Of a DNA stretch of 64,000 bases, positions 10,202 to 22,623 are shown one piece after another. Every line of letters begins with the position of its first letter. The first letter of the stretch is position 1. This DNA is from Yamagishiella unicocca (Eukaryota; Chlorophyta; Chlorophyceae; Chlamydomonadales; Volvocaceae), in assembly GCA_003116995.1 (NCBI GenBank), contig BDSL01000001.1, forward strand, positions 992,001 through 1,056,000, given 5' to 3'. A model generated the notes under the pieces. That model did not search any database. It was not told where the DNA came from and saw only the letters and a list, made by a program, of their open reading frames with translations. A program made the translations under genes and the position numbers.

Positions 10202-13007
10202 CGGCGCAGGTGCAGCCGTCGATGTCGGAGCTGCTGATGTTGCTGGCGTCTGCTGGAGCGCCGGCGGGGAGCTCCGCCGCTGGCGGCGGCATGATGACGA
10301 TCGACACGGCGGCGGCGGCGGCGCTGGCGAGCACCCTGGACCCCCCGACCGCGGCTGCACTGCTGGACGTAAGTCGTTGTCGTCGGGCGCGTTGGCCGTG
10401 GTACTGTGTTGTGTGCCCAGCGGGTGGACCGCTGTAGCGATGTAGCTGGCCATCCAGGGTCTATCTCACGTGCGACCGCGTCAGCTTGGACGTTGTACGC
10501 AACGCCGTCGCAAACGTTCGAGGAGCGGCGGAGCGTATAACGTCTACGCCGTTCACGTGAGCAGTTGAACTGCTGCTGCTGCTGCGTCGGGAATCCCCGC
10601 ACGCCAATACCTCACTTCACCCATGCCACTTCCCCATGCAGGAGGGGCTCGCCACGGGCGGGCTGACCGACGACGTCGTGCTGGCGCTGGCGCAGGCGGC
10701 TGGCTTCATCGACGCCGCTGCCGCCGCGGGAGGCGCCGCGGGCCCTTCCCCCGGCGACGCCGTTTCCCTCTCACTGCCCCTATCCTTTCCCTCCCAAACC
10801 GGCGGCGTCGCCACGCCTGCCGGCGGCACCGCCGCTAGCCCTCCGCCGGGCTTCTCCTCCGCGCTTCTCGGAGCGGCACAGAGCCCCGGCATCTTCTCCA
10901 CCGGCGCCGCCGTCGGCTCCCAGCCGGGTGGTGGTGCCGCCGCCGGTCTGCCCAACTTCGCAAGTCCGGCGCCCTCGCTCGGCGGCGGTGGCGCTAACGG
11001 CGCCATTGCCGCTATGCGCGCCGGTCTGCTGGGCGGCGGCAGCCTGGCCGGACTGGCGGGACTGGGGAGCCCCTCCGCGCTGTGGCGGACGCCGGCGTGG
11101 CGCAGTGTGGGTGCTCTGGGCGGTGTGGCAGGCCTGGGGAGTCCGGGCTCAGTGGCCGGGGCGCGCACTACGCAGGCGGCGGCCGCGATGGCGCCGCAGG
11201 GGCTGCTGGCGGGGCTGTCCAGCCCGCCGGGGCCGCGCGGCACGGGTCCCAAGCACAACACACTGTACAAGGTGGGATTGGGGAATTCGAGGGAGACCCG
11301 TGGATGCCCGAAAAAACCGTTTAAAAACAGAAGTGGGATTGGGGAAGGGGGGAGGGGCGCCGCGGGGCGGGAGGTGAGGGGAGGGGACGGGAGGGGACAC
11401 GCGGTTTTCAGCGGCATGTGTGGGTGGCGACGTCCTGTGCTGCGGGCTGACGGTGCGAATGACGTTCGCCACAACGCCCACCTGCCCTCCCGCCGCCCTC
11501 CTGCCGCCCTCCCGCCGCCCTGGGCAGACCGAGATGTGTCGCTCCTGGACCGAGACCGGCAGCTGTCGCTACGGCAGCAAGTGCCAGGTGGGTTGCTACC
11601 GTACGGTTCCTGGTGGCATCGCTGTACGCTTTGTCCCGCACGGTGTCTTGCAAACCCACTTCGCATCCAACACCCACCTCGCACCCAACACCCACCATCA
11701 CCCGCTGTGCCCCCCCGCAGTTCGCGCACGGCCCCGAGGAGCTGAGGCCCGTGGTACGACACCCCAAGTACAAGACGGAGGTGCGCACATGTTTGCGGCG
11801 CCGGGAAACGTTCATGCGTGTTTTGTGGGGATTTAAATCTGGTCGATAAGATGTCTGTCCTGATCGATAAGATGCTTGTTGGCAGAAGAAGTGCATCGGT
11901 GGAGACGCAGCTCGTCGTCCTGCCAGCCTCCGGCCTGTAGGACTGAAGCCCCTGACCTTACCCCTGACCCCTCCCCTGCGCCCCGTGAAACCCCTCCGCA
12001 GCACTGTCGTACCTTCGCGGCTACCGGCGCCTGCCAGTACGGCAACCGCTGCCGCTTCATCCACGCCGTGCCCCCGGGGTCCACCTTCGGCACTCCCAGG
12101 CCGCAGGGTCCCTTCTCCGGGGCGGACTTCGGGTCGCCCGCCGGCAGCATGGAGGACGAGGGAGGCTATGGCGGCGGCGGGAGCGCTCTGCAGAACAGCG
12201 CGGATGCCGTGGGAGCTGGGCTGTGGTCCCGGGCCTTGGAGCCCGGAGGCGCCAATCGGGTGAGCGGTCGCATTCCCTTACCCTTCGGAACACAACCTGT
12301 ATTCCTTGGAGCGCCTTAACATCGGCGATAAGCAGCATAGTGGTAATCAGATCCGTCCGAGCGCTGTCGCGGCTGACCCCCGAACCCGTCCCGGGCCGCT
12401 CCCCGCGTCCCGCTCGCAGGCGCTCCCCGCCGCCGCCGCCTCCCTGCTGTCACCCGCCAAGGCCTCCCTCTTCTCGCCCACCGGCCGCGGTGCGGCCCGC
12501 CACAGCAACTCACTGTCCTCGCCGCCGTACAAGATGGCTCGCATGACTCAGGCCGGCGCCGCCGGCGGCATCGCGGGGGAAAATCAGCTGCCGCTGCCGC
12601 TGCCCCTGCCGCTACACCTGCCCCCGGTGACGGGTGCTGGTGGTGACGGCGAGGCATCCAGCCGGGCTGTCAGCTCCAGCCTGGCGCTACTTAACGGCGG
12701 TGGCTTCGGCACCAACGGCGGAGGACAAGGCTCCGGCGGCGGCGGCGGTGCCGGCGCGATGGAGGCCGCCATGCAGCTCTTCACCGCGTTTGGACAGGGC
12801 AGCGACAACAAGAAGGTCGGAGGAGCTGCGAGTGCGTCGGCCGCGTCCTGGCAGATGCAGCAGCAACAGCCTGTGATGGGCCCGGAGGCTGACTCATATA
12901 ACGGGGTCCGCGTCGATGCTCGTGGCGGTGGTCAGGGGCAGTTTGAGGGCCGGAGCAAGCTGGACGTCGTGATGGAGGCAGGGGAGGGAGAGCTTCATGG
13001 GGAGTGA
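8303..13007 (+). CDS. TIS11/TTP-type tandem CCCH zinc finger protein
   Basis: Seven exons: 8303-9353, 9737-10368, 10642-11271, 11528-11587, 11721-11780, 12002-12259 and 12420-13007, giving 1092 residues. The RNA-binding core spans exons 4-6. The first finger (LYKTEMC lead-in) is C-x8-C-x5-C-x3-H. Then comes exactly 18 residues of linker with KYKTE, then a second C-x8-C-x5-C-x3-H finger. Spacing and lead-in match animal TTP/TIS11 proteins, which bind AU-rich 3' UTR elements and promote mRNA decay. Binding of AU-rich RNA here is inference. The core sits near residues 768-830. The rest is low-complexity: Gln, Gly, Ala, Ser and a His-Gln repeat near 9915-9960. This makes the protein about three times longer than animal members. 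There are no other domains that I recognise. Confidence 0.88.
11295..11330. repeat. Dispersed intronic repeat, copy 1
   Basis: In intron 3 of the zinc finger gene, the sequence GACCCGTGGATGC, a short variable spacer, then AAAAAACCGTTTAAAA matches 22992-23028 in another gene's intron almost base for base, in the same orientation relative to the window. Confidence 0.6.
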
Positions 13008-14334
13008 GTGCCCTCCGCCTTTGCGCCCCAGCCCCTCACACGGCAGAATTCATGCGAGCTGCGGGCGGCTATTGCGGCCGGAGCCTGGATCCGGATCCGG
13101 ATCCGGCCCGGCTCAAAGGACTGACATGGGAAGGCGCCTTAGGTTGTTGTTTTGGTTTTGTTTTTTCGCAGGCGCGGTTACTTGCCGCCATTCGATGAGC
13201 CCCGGCTGTGGCTCACGTCCACGTGGTGCCGCTTTCGGATGGGTCTGGGCCCCTGCCTGGATGGGTGCAACGTTGCAAGGCAGGAGGGCGCTGCCAGGGG
13301 GCATTCTTTCGGGTACCGGCCGGCGGCCGGAGGGGATCATTGGCGCACACATAGTGGCAACGGGGTAGCGTCAATAGAAGAGTTCGCGGCACCTCTTAAT
13401 TGTGTATTGGCGTACCGGCCCAAGTATGGACGCAACCCCGGGCGAGGTCGGGGGGCAGGGCTCGGCTTGGGTTATTGCGGTACGCCTCTTCCTGGCCATG
13501 CCCGGAGGGGTAGTTGTCTGCGGCATGCAGCTAGACGCGGGGCGCTAGTCGGCAAATGGTATGAGGCGGTTGACGATCAACGCCGGTCGGTTGTACGGCA
13601 CCTGACGGGAGCAGTTGGCGATGTGTCGGAAGTTATGCTTGCTTTTTAAAAAGTCAAATCTTATAGCGTGCCCTGGCCTTCGCGCCAGGGGCGATGTACA
13701 TGCCAAAGGGTAATGCGAGTGCATTGTCGCCGAGGACACGGCGCTTATGGCTATGCCTCGTTTGATTATTGCGGAGGGCGCCACTGCATTGCGGAGGCAA
13801 CGCCCCACGTCGCGACGCCTCCAGCGGCTGCACGCCCGTCCTATCCCCTACCCCGTAATATCCCGCCGACTATTCGGCTTTGGCGCACCACATCGCGCCA
13901 GAGCTACGGACATTTCAGTCGCTATATTAGGACAAATGCTCACTGTCTGCATGGAAGGGCTGGGAAGGCGCCTAGCCGAGGGGGACCCGGCTCATCCCCG
14001 GGGGCAATGGGTGGACCTCTCAGGTCTGTCGTACCCTCATTGGAGGAGGAAAGGATTTTTTATGCGGTGTTCCTGATGCCACGGTGCCATCCGGTCAATT
14101 CCGGCAGCCCTGCCGCGGATGGAGGCGGCCTTGCGGCCTTCAGAGCGGCGGTGCGGTTTCGCGGGGGTTGCGGGCAGGCAGGAGTCGGATGTAGTAATGC
14201 GTGACAATGTATTACCTTTTACTTTTGCCCCCGACCCGGTGCCGCGCTCCACGCCCGGTGTCGTGGGTATTGGCTCGAAGGGAGTGGGCGCGCCGCTGTG
14301 GCGGGAGGTGACCCGCGCGGAGGCCTGTGTATGC

Positions 14335-14388
14335 GTGTATGTGTCTGTATGTGTCTGTATTTGTGTTTTTGTGTATATGTGTGTATTG
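14335..14388 (+). repeat. TG-rich microsatellite
   Basis: Irregular GTGTATGTGTCTGTAT-type tract, followed by ordinary sequence. It lies in the gene-free stretch. Confidence 0.7.
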
Positions 14389-15275
14389 TTTTACATCATC
14401 TGACCGGGCCTGACGTTGGCCAAGGACAGCTACCCTGCCCTGACGGAAATACCGTATTGTGTGTGTCGTGTCACGCCGAGTCGTACCGTGTGCGTGTGTA
14501 GAGCGCGGATTGTGTCGACGCTGGCCTACCTGTTGTTGTCTGTCCAGTCCGACGAAGGCCCAGTAGTGGGGCGGGGCGGCGAGACCCGTGGTCCCACACG
14601 CGTCGTCCGGCCCTGCAGAGCCGCAGAACCTCAATAACCGCACAGCCGCGGGGCGGGAAGCCGTGTTTGGATTTGCCGCGCGGCGCACGCGCATGGCGTT
14701 GTGCAGACCGCACCAACCCATGCACCACCCGTGCGAGATGGATTGTATGCGATCGTGTCATGACCCACGGGTCAGTCGCTATCCTATTGGTGCATTTACC
14801 GATTTCCATCCGGATACCGTATCCATTTCCCCGTCAATTGGACGGGCGATAATTTCGTCTGATCATTATTGATGGGGTTGTCGTAGGGCGCGTTTTGGTT
14901 GTGCCGGAGATGACGGTGGGCACGGTAGGAGGTATTTTTGTGTGCCCTAACGTATGAGGATATGTTGTCGATGTTTGTTATAAAGTTTTAGGGTAGTTCA
15001 ACTGCATATGTACACCAAGACGAGAAGGTTGCTCGTCTGAGCCGCATGACCCCACGCGCTCAGCTTGCACGAGATATGAGCATATTTGTAATAGAACTCG
15101 TGTGCTGCCCCGCCCGTATATCTGAGGACCCTGCGCAATCTCTCCTAATCGATGCGGCTGACCCTCAAATGAAAGACAAATTAACACACGAACAGCACCG
15201 AAAAGCCATCTGGCGGCAACGGAGGGCAATACACTCGTGGGAGCCATCGTCGGCCCGGCACCTTGCAACTTGCAG

Positions 15276-15347
15276 GTCCAAAACTACGTATTCATCATGG
15301 TCCAAAACTACGTATTCATCATGGTCCAAAACTACGTATTCATCATG
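15276..15347 (+). repeat. 24-bp direct repeat, three exact copies
   Basis: Three head-to-tail units beginning GTCCAAAACTACGTATTCAT occupy 15276-15299, 15300-15323 and 15324-15347. The exact identity implies recent expansion. The unit is AT-richer than its surroundings. Confidence 0.9.
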
Positions 15348-15943
15348 TACCAGCGCTGACGAAAGGGTAGCCCAATTCAACAAGCACACAATCACGCCCC
15401 GCGCGGCGTGGTTGGAAAGAGGCAAAGTGCAAACGGGAGCAGGGCGCCAGGACGACTCCTAGGCGATGACCTCGATGCACGCGCCTACTTGTCGTAAAGA
15501 CGCCTTCCATGCCCCCCTTGTGGAGGCCCCCCAAGACACTACTTGTGTTCCTAGCAACCATACATGCATACTACTGGAAGACCAGGGCCAAGGCAGGTGT
15601 ATAAAGACTGCCCCCAAACGACGGGTTATGCGGTGGTCAACGCCATGGAAGAGGGCCTAGGCGGGTGGAACGCCGCCATGGCCAATGCCGGGCTCCCATG
15701 CGTGCTTGAGTCACATGAAGAGGTTTGCCTTCAAAAAGGCAATGCCGCAACTTGGCCAGTTCCTTCAGACAACTTCCGGGCAGTACAGTAACCTCACGAT
15801 GCGGCATCCGTCCCGGAAACAACGCCCAGACCTTATTTCTCGATGCGCCGTCCATGCTCCTCCAGTACCGAAGGCAGCTTACTATGTTAAAGGAAGAAGG
15901 TTAGCCATCCTGCCCTGAAACCCGCCCCTAGCGAACACTATTT

Positions 15944-17656
15944 TTACGCAAGCTGCAGGATCTGAACCCTGGACGTCAGCTGCTCCAGCACTCCCCACAC
16001 CCGCCCGTACCGCTGCACCAGCGGTAGCGCTAGCGGCGACTCCCCAGCTGCGCCGGCGCCAGGCCGGGTGCTCGCCTTACTGCCCCCGCCTTTCGCCTTC
16101 GTGTCATACCCGCCGCTGCTCACCCTCCCTGCCACCCCGTCCGTTCGCGTCAGAGCAGCAGCAGCAGCATCCGCCGCCGCAGACGCCCCCGCCTCCGCCG
16201 CCCCAGCAACCGCGCTGTCCGGTGCTACCTCTCCCGCAGCTACCCCGCATGCGTGCGCATATGGCATCATCTCCCGCCGTAGTAGCGCCCGCCGAGCCTC
16301 CGCCAGCAGCTCTCGCGCCCGGGTGAATGGATGCGGTTGCCGCTCCTGCTGCTGCTGTTGCCCCTGCTGCTGCCCCTGCTGCTGCCCCTGCTCCTCCCCT
16401 CCTGACTGCGCCGCGTCCTCCGCGCCAGCGTCGCCTGTCCGCTGCCCCTGCCGCACCCTGTGCTGCATGTCATGCAGCACAATGCACATGTCTGCCACCT
16501 TGCAGAGGCTGGTTGCCAGGTCGCACAGGTCCTGCGCCACCTCATCCGCCCCCACTGCCGCCGCCGTGCCTTGTGCCGCTTCCCCCGCCCCCGCCTCCGC
16601 CGCCTCCGGCGGCCCCGCCTCCACCGCCCCCACTTCCACGATCGCTCTGCTCCCAGCGACTACCCTCCGGCGAATTTCCAGCGCCCGCTCGTAGTGCTGA
16701 TTCGCTTCCTCCAGCCGGGTCGATAGCAGCAGCAGGTCCCCCAGCTTGTTGTGCGTCACGGACAAGGCCGAGTCCGCCTCCCGGCTGCGGCCCTGCCACG
16801 GCGCCAGGCAGGCCAGGCTGGAGGAGTAGTGCTGGTGCGCAGCATCCGCGTCCCCGAGGCGGCGGTGGCAGTCGGCCTTGCAGCCGAGGACAGCGCCCAG
16901 GCGGGACGCGATGTCGGGGCTGGTCCGTGCAGCTGCGAGTTGGCGGAGCAGCGCCGGGTCGCCGCCACCGTCCACGCCGCTGGCGCTGGCGCTGCTTGCA
17001 GCGGCGCCGGATGAGGGCACCACGGCAGTTCCCGCGTCGTCCCCTTGGCCGGCCTGACCGCTGTGGTCGGCGCCGTCCCCTTCGCCCCCTGCGCCCGTGG
17101 CTCCGGCAGCTTCTGATTGCATCTTGGGCTCCGAAGCTTCTGCCAGGTTGCACAGCGTTCCGGCACACATATCCAAACGTGACAGGGCGGCCTCAGGGTT
17201 GCCGCCGGATAGCGACTGCAGGGCGAGCTGCAGCAGCACCGAGGGCAGGTCCAGATCTGGCTGCTGGCTTGGCGGGGAACTGGTGATTGCGGAAGTCATT
17301 GGGCACGACGCTGCTCCGCGGGAAGAGGCCGAGGCCGCTTTAGCTCCTGGTGCAGCAGGGCAGGCACCTGGCGGCGCCGCTGCAGGGCCCGTCGCCTTGG
17401 AAATGAGCTTTGCGTGACCGATGAGAATTTTGCCGATGGCGGACGCCAACGCGGCTTCAGGGCTCGTGCCCTCGATGTCGGCGCCGCAGACAGGGCAGTC
17501 GCGGAAGCGACGAATGCAGAAAGCGCAAAAAACATGCCGACAGCCATTGACGATAACTGGGTCGTGCAGCAGGCCCCGGCAGAGAACACAATGATACGTT
17601 GAGAGCTCGCCCTTCCCCGCGCCGGGGCCGCCGAAGCCCAGGGGGCAGCTTGCCAT
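15944..17656 (-). CDS. RING-finger protein with TPR-like region
   Basis: A single uninterrupted 570-residue frame starting at ATG 17656. A C3HC4 RING lies at residues 23-57: C23, C26, C39, H41, C44, C47, C54 and C57, with the pattern DPVIVNGCRHVFC typical of E3 ubiquitin ligases. Downstream helical blocks (VLLQLALQSLSGGNPEAALS, LGAVLGCKADCHRRLGDADA, ALSVTHNKLGDLLLLSTRLE) look like tetratricopeptide repeats. Low-complexity Ala/Gly/Gln linkers separate them. A role as an E3 ligase with a TPR substrate-binding arm is inferred from the domains; the target is unknown. It is the only clearly intronless gene in the window. It is divergent from PRMT1 across 244 bp. Confidence 0.85.
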   Translation of the reverse strand: MASCPLGFGGPGAGKGELSTYHCVLCRGLLHDPVIVNGCRHVFCAFCIRRFRDCPVCGADIEGTSPEAALASAIGKILIGHAKLISKATGPAAAPPGACPAAPGAKAASASSRGAASCPMTSAITSSPPSQQPDLDLPSVLLQLALQSLSGGNPEAALSRLDMCAGTLCNLAEASEPKMQSEAAGATGAGGEGDGADHSGQAGQGDDAGTAVVPSSGAAASSASASGVDGGGDPALLRQLAAARTSPDIASRLGAVLGCKADCHRRLGDADAAHQHYSSSLACLAPWQGRSREADSALSVTHNKLGDLLLLSTRLEEANQHYERALEIRRRVVAGSRAIVEVGAVEAGPPEAAEAGAGEAAQGTAAAVGADEVAQDLCDLATSLCKVADMCIVLHDMQHRVRQGQRTGDAGAEDAAQSGGEEQGQQQGQQQGQQQQQERQPHPFTRARELLAEARRALLRREMMPYAHACGVAAGEVAPDSAVAGAAEAGASAAADAAAAALTRTDGVAGRVSSGGYDTKAKGGGSKASTRPGAGAAGESPLALPLVQRYGRVWGVLEQLTSRVQILQLA

Positions 17657-17900
17657 GGCGCTAAGGGAGGCTGGGAAACGTTTGATGACACGACGTGTAC
17701 ACGCAACGTTACTAGTTAAGAATCATAATGCATACCCGACTCAAGGACCTAAAGTGCTGAGGTAAATGCCTGCATGGGCTATGCCATAAGCCCGCCATTT
17801 GCATGTGTCAGATGTGTTCTGCTTTTAAACCTTGGCACCACCTTGCTCCAAGGAACACTATTTTCCTTCACTAAGAATACAGTAAGCTTTAAACCGAGAA
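17657..17900. promoter_or_regulatory. Shared divergent promoter region
   Basis: Only 244 bp separate the start codons of the RING-TPR gene (leftward) and PRMT1 (rightward). Both promoters must lie here or overlap transcribed sequence. No canonical TATA pair was recognised. Confidence 0.5.
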
Positions 17901-20608
<2,708 letters not shown>

Positions 20609-22623
20609 TTGGAGCCTACGCGCGTGCGCTGTGGCGAGCATGTCGGGCGGGTTGCGGGAGGTGGTGGGGGGCCGGGGTGGGTTTGGCACCCCTGCCACCC
20701 CGGGTTGCGCATGCCAGGGAATGAGCATGGCGGTTGGCAGTTGCCTTGTGGAGGTGAGCGGGCCCTCGGTGGGATGGTTTATGCGGCGCCGCTGGGGCTT
20801 ATGGTTGGGGGGTCGGGAGGGCGTTGGCGTTTTTGGCTGGAAGAGGTCTTAGTACGGATACTTGTGTTATGTGGCTGGGACCCCTCTTTAGGTAACAGCA
20901 CGTGCGTGGAGCGCTTGATTTTTTTTGTGCGTGTGGCTGTTTGAACAGTTATAAGCAAGGGCAGGGTATGAGCCGGGGGCGTGGGAGAGCAAGGACAGGG
21001 GTAGAGCAGGCGAAGTCGCCCGGCAGATTCACTCTCGCATTTTTATAGAAGGCTGTCATTGCATTTTGAGGACGACGCGTTCACTGTACTCATCTTGCAC
21101 TAGTGCTTGTTGCTTCGGTGTGCTGTGCGGGCCACAGCCCGATGTTGCCAGTGTCGGGAGTGAGGAAGTGCGGGTTTGACATGACATTGGACGTCTTGAT
21201 GTTACCAAGTGACATTTACCATCACCTTCTCGGCAGGCGCGGTGTGACACGTGTGCCCTGACAAACTGCATTCGGAGGACAGACTGTGCCGTGTTCGGAG
21301 ATTTCATTTCAATCCGTCATTCAGCTTATGTGTCCATCGGTTCCTTGATGACGTAAGTGGCTGTCATCGGTCTAGGACATTCATAGCAGGTATGAAACGC
21401 AATCCTCTCTAATGTTCACGGCCGGCGTTGCCTGTCGCGCATGTGCCTTGCTCTTCCTGTTCGTACGGGTGATGATGGCAGCGAACATTGCGGTCCGCTG
21501 CAAAGGGAAACCGCGTGCTACCCAACCCGGGTGTGCACGCATGTGTGATGCTCGCGTTGTCCTGCTGCGCTTTGTATTTAATTTCGAGGGCCTTACAAAT
21601 GGGCACAGAGTGATACTCGTCATGGACCGTACACGTCAATTGCTGAGTCGCAGACGCATGAGACATCGGACTGCTGCCGGCAAAACACAATTTCCTCGTC
21701 GCGCCGACTGAAAGCGCGAATGTAACCTCGAACAGGGCAAAATGGTAGAAGTCCTAATGCATCGCGGTATGAAGAATGCAAACCGATGAAATGATGTGCA
21801 GCCCCCGGGGGTCATGTCCCCCTGATAGGTTCTCCAAGCAGCAGCCGCGCATGACGCTGCGGACCCAGGGCGCGGTTTCCCACACGGCGCCCTCCGTGAT
21901 GACGTTCGCAGCACAGCGCGTTGGCACGTGTGTCCAGCAAACCGCGAGTCGTGCGGGCGCGGCCAACCACATCAACCAACTCGCACCTTCCGAGGTACCT
22001 TTCGGCTGTCACGTTTCTAACCGCAGTGAGGGTGTACGTTGTCGTATAACAGTCGTCGCTCTTCATATCCGTACATCCCAGGCGCGTCAAGCCGTCTTTA
22101 GGCATAAGGTCGTCATCGCCCTGCGCCTTGACCAAAGCACGCTAACCCGCAGGGCGGCCGACCCATGGGTCAAGGCACTGGCCCAGGCGCTGGTAACGAA
22201 TCCCGCCGGCATTGGTTCACAACAGTTCCACCCATCCAGATATGTTCGCTCCACCGCATAGCGCACCGCAATCGCAGCCCCCCGTTGCTTGCGACCATTT
22301 GCTCGCCCCCCACCACATGCCAACTGCCACCCTCCCCTCTTTCTCCCCCACGGTGCTCACCCGCCGACCCTGCCCCCGCCCTACTCACGCCCACCCGCCC
22401 GCAACCCCTTCCTCACCACCCTCTTAACGCCCGCGAGGAAACACATGAAGCATGCAAGCAACTCGCCTACCCACCAGGGCGCCCCCGACGGCCTCTCCAA
22501 ACCGCCTCGGCCCCCCCCTCCCCTGCACCCCCGCCCAGCTCCCGCCGCTTCCTTCCCCCCAGCACCCGATGCGTCAAAAAGTGCTCTCCTACGCTCCCCT
22601 CCCCCCCCGGCTGGCGGACCCCA
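20609..22623. other. Convergent intergenic region
   Basis: This holds the 3' ends of PRMT1 (plus) and the plastid terminal oxidase gene (minus). The middle is AT-richer; 22260-22600 is strongly C-rich on the plus strand, as expected for a 3' UTR of the minus-strand gene. No supported coding frame was found. Confidence 0.5.

Larger units (their letters stand above)
13008..15943. other. 2.9-kb gap without recognised gene
   Basis: The gap lies between the 3' ends of two convergent genes, so it should hold two 3' UTRs. It contains short GGATCC repeats near 13086-13106, a TG-rich microsatellite and a 24-bp triplicated repeat. Open frames up to 165 codons occur (for example 13152-13649) but show no domain, no conserved motif and no splice support. 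A lineage-specific gene cannot be excluded. Confidence 0.5.

Noticed and set aside
10617..11762. 381-codon open frame on the minus strand
   Set aside because: Antisense to exons 3-5 and introns of the zinc finger gene. The Pro/Arg/Ala composition is that of an antisense shadow, and the plus strand carries the conserved fingers.
13152..13649. 165-codon plus-strand frame
   Set aside because: No domain, low plausibility of composition, and it lies where the zinc finger gene 3' UTR is expected.
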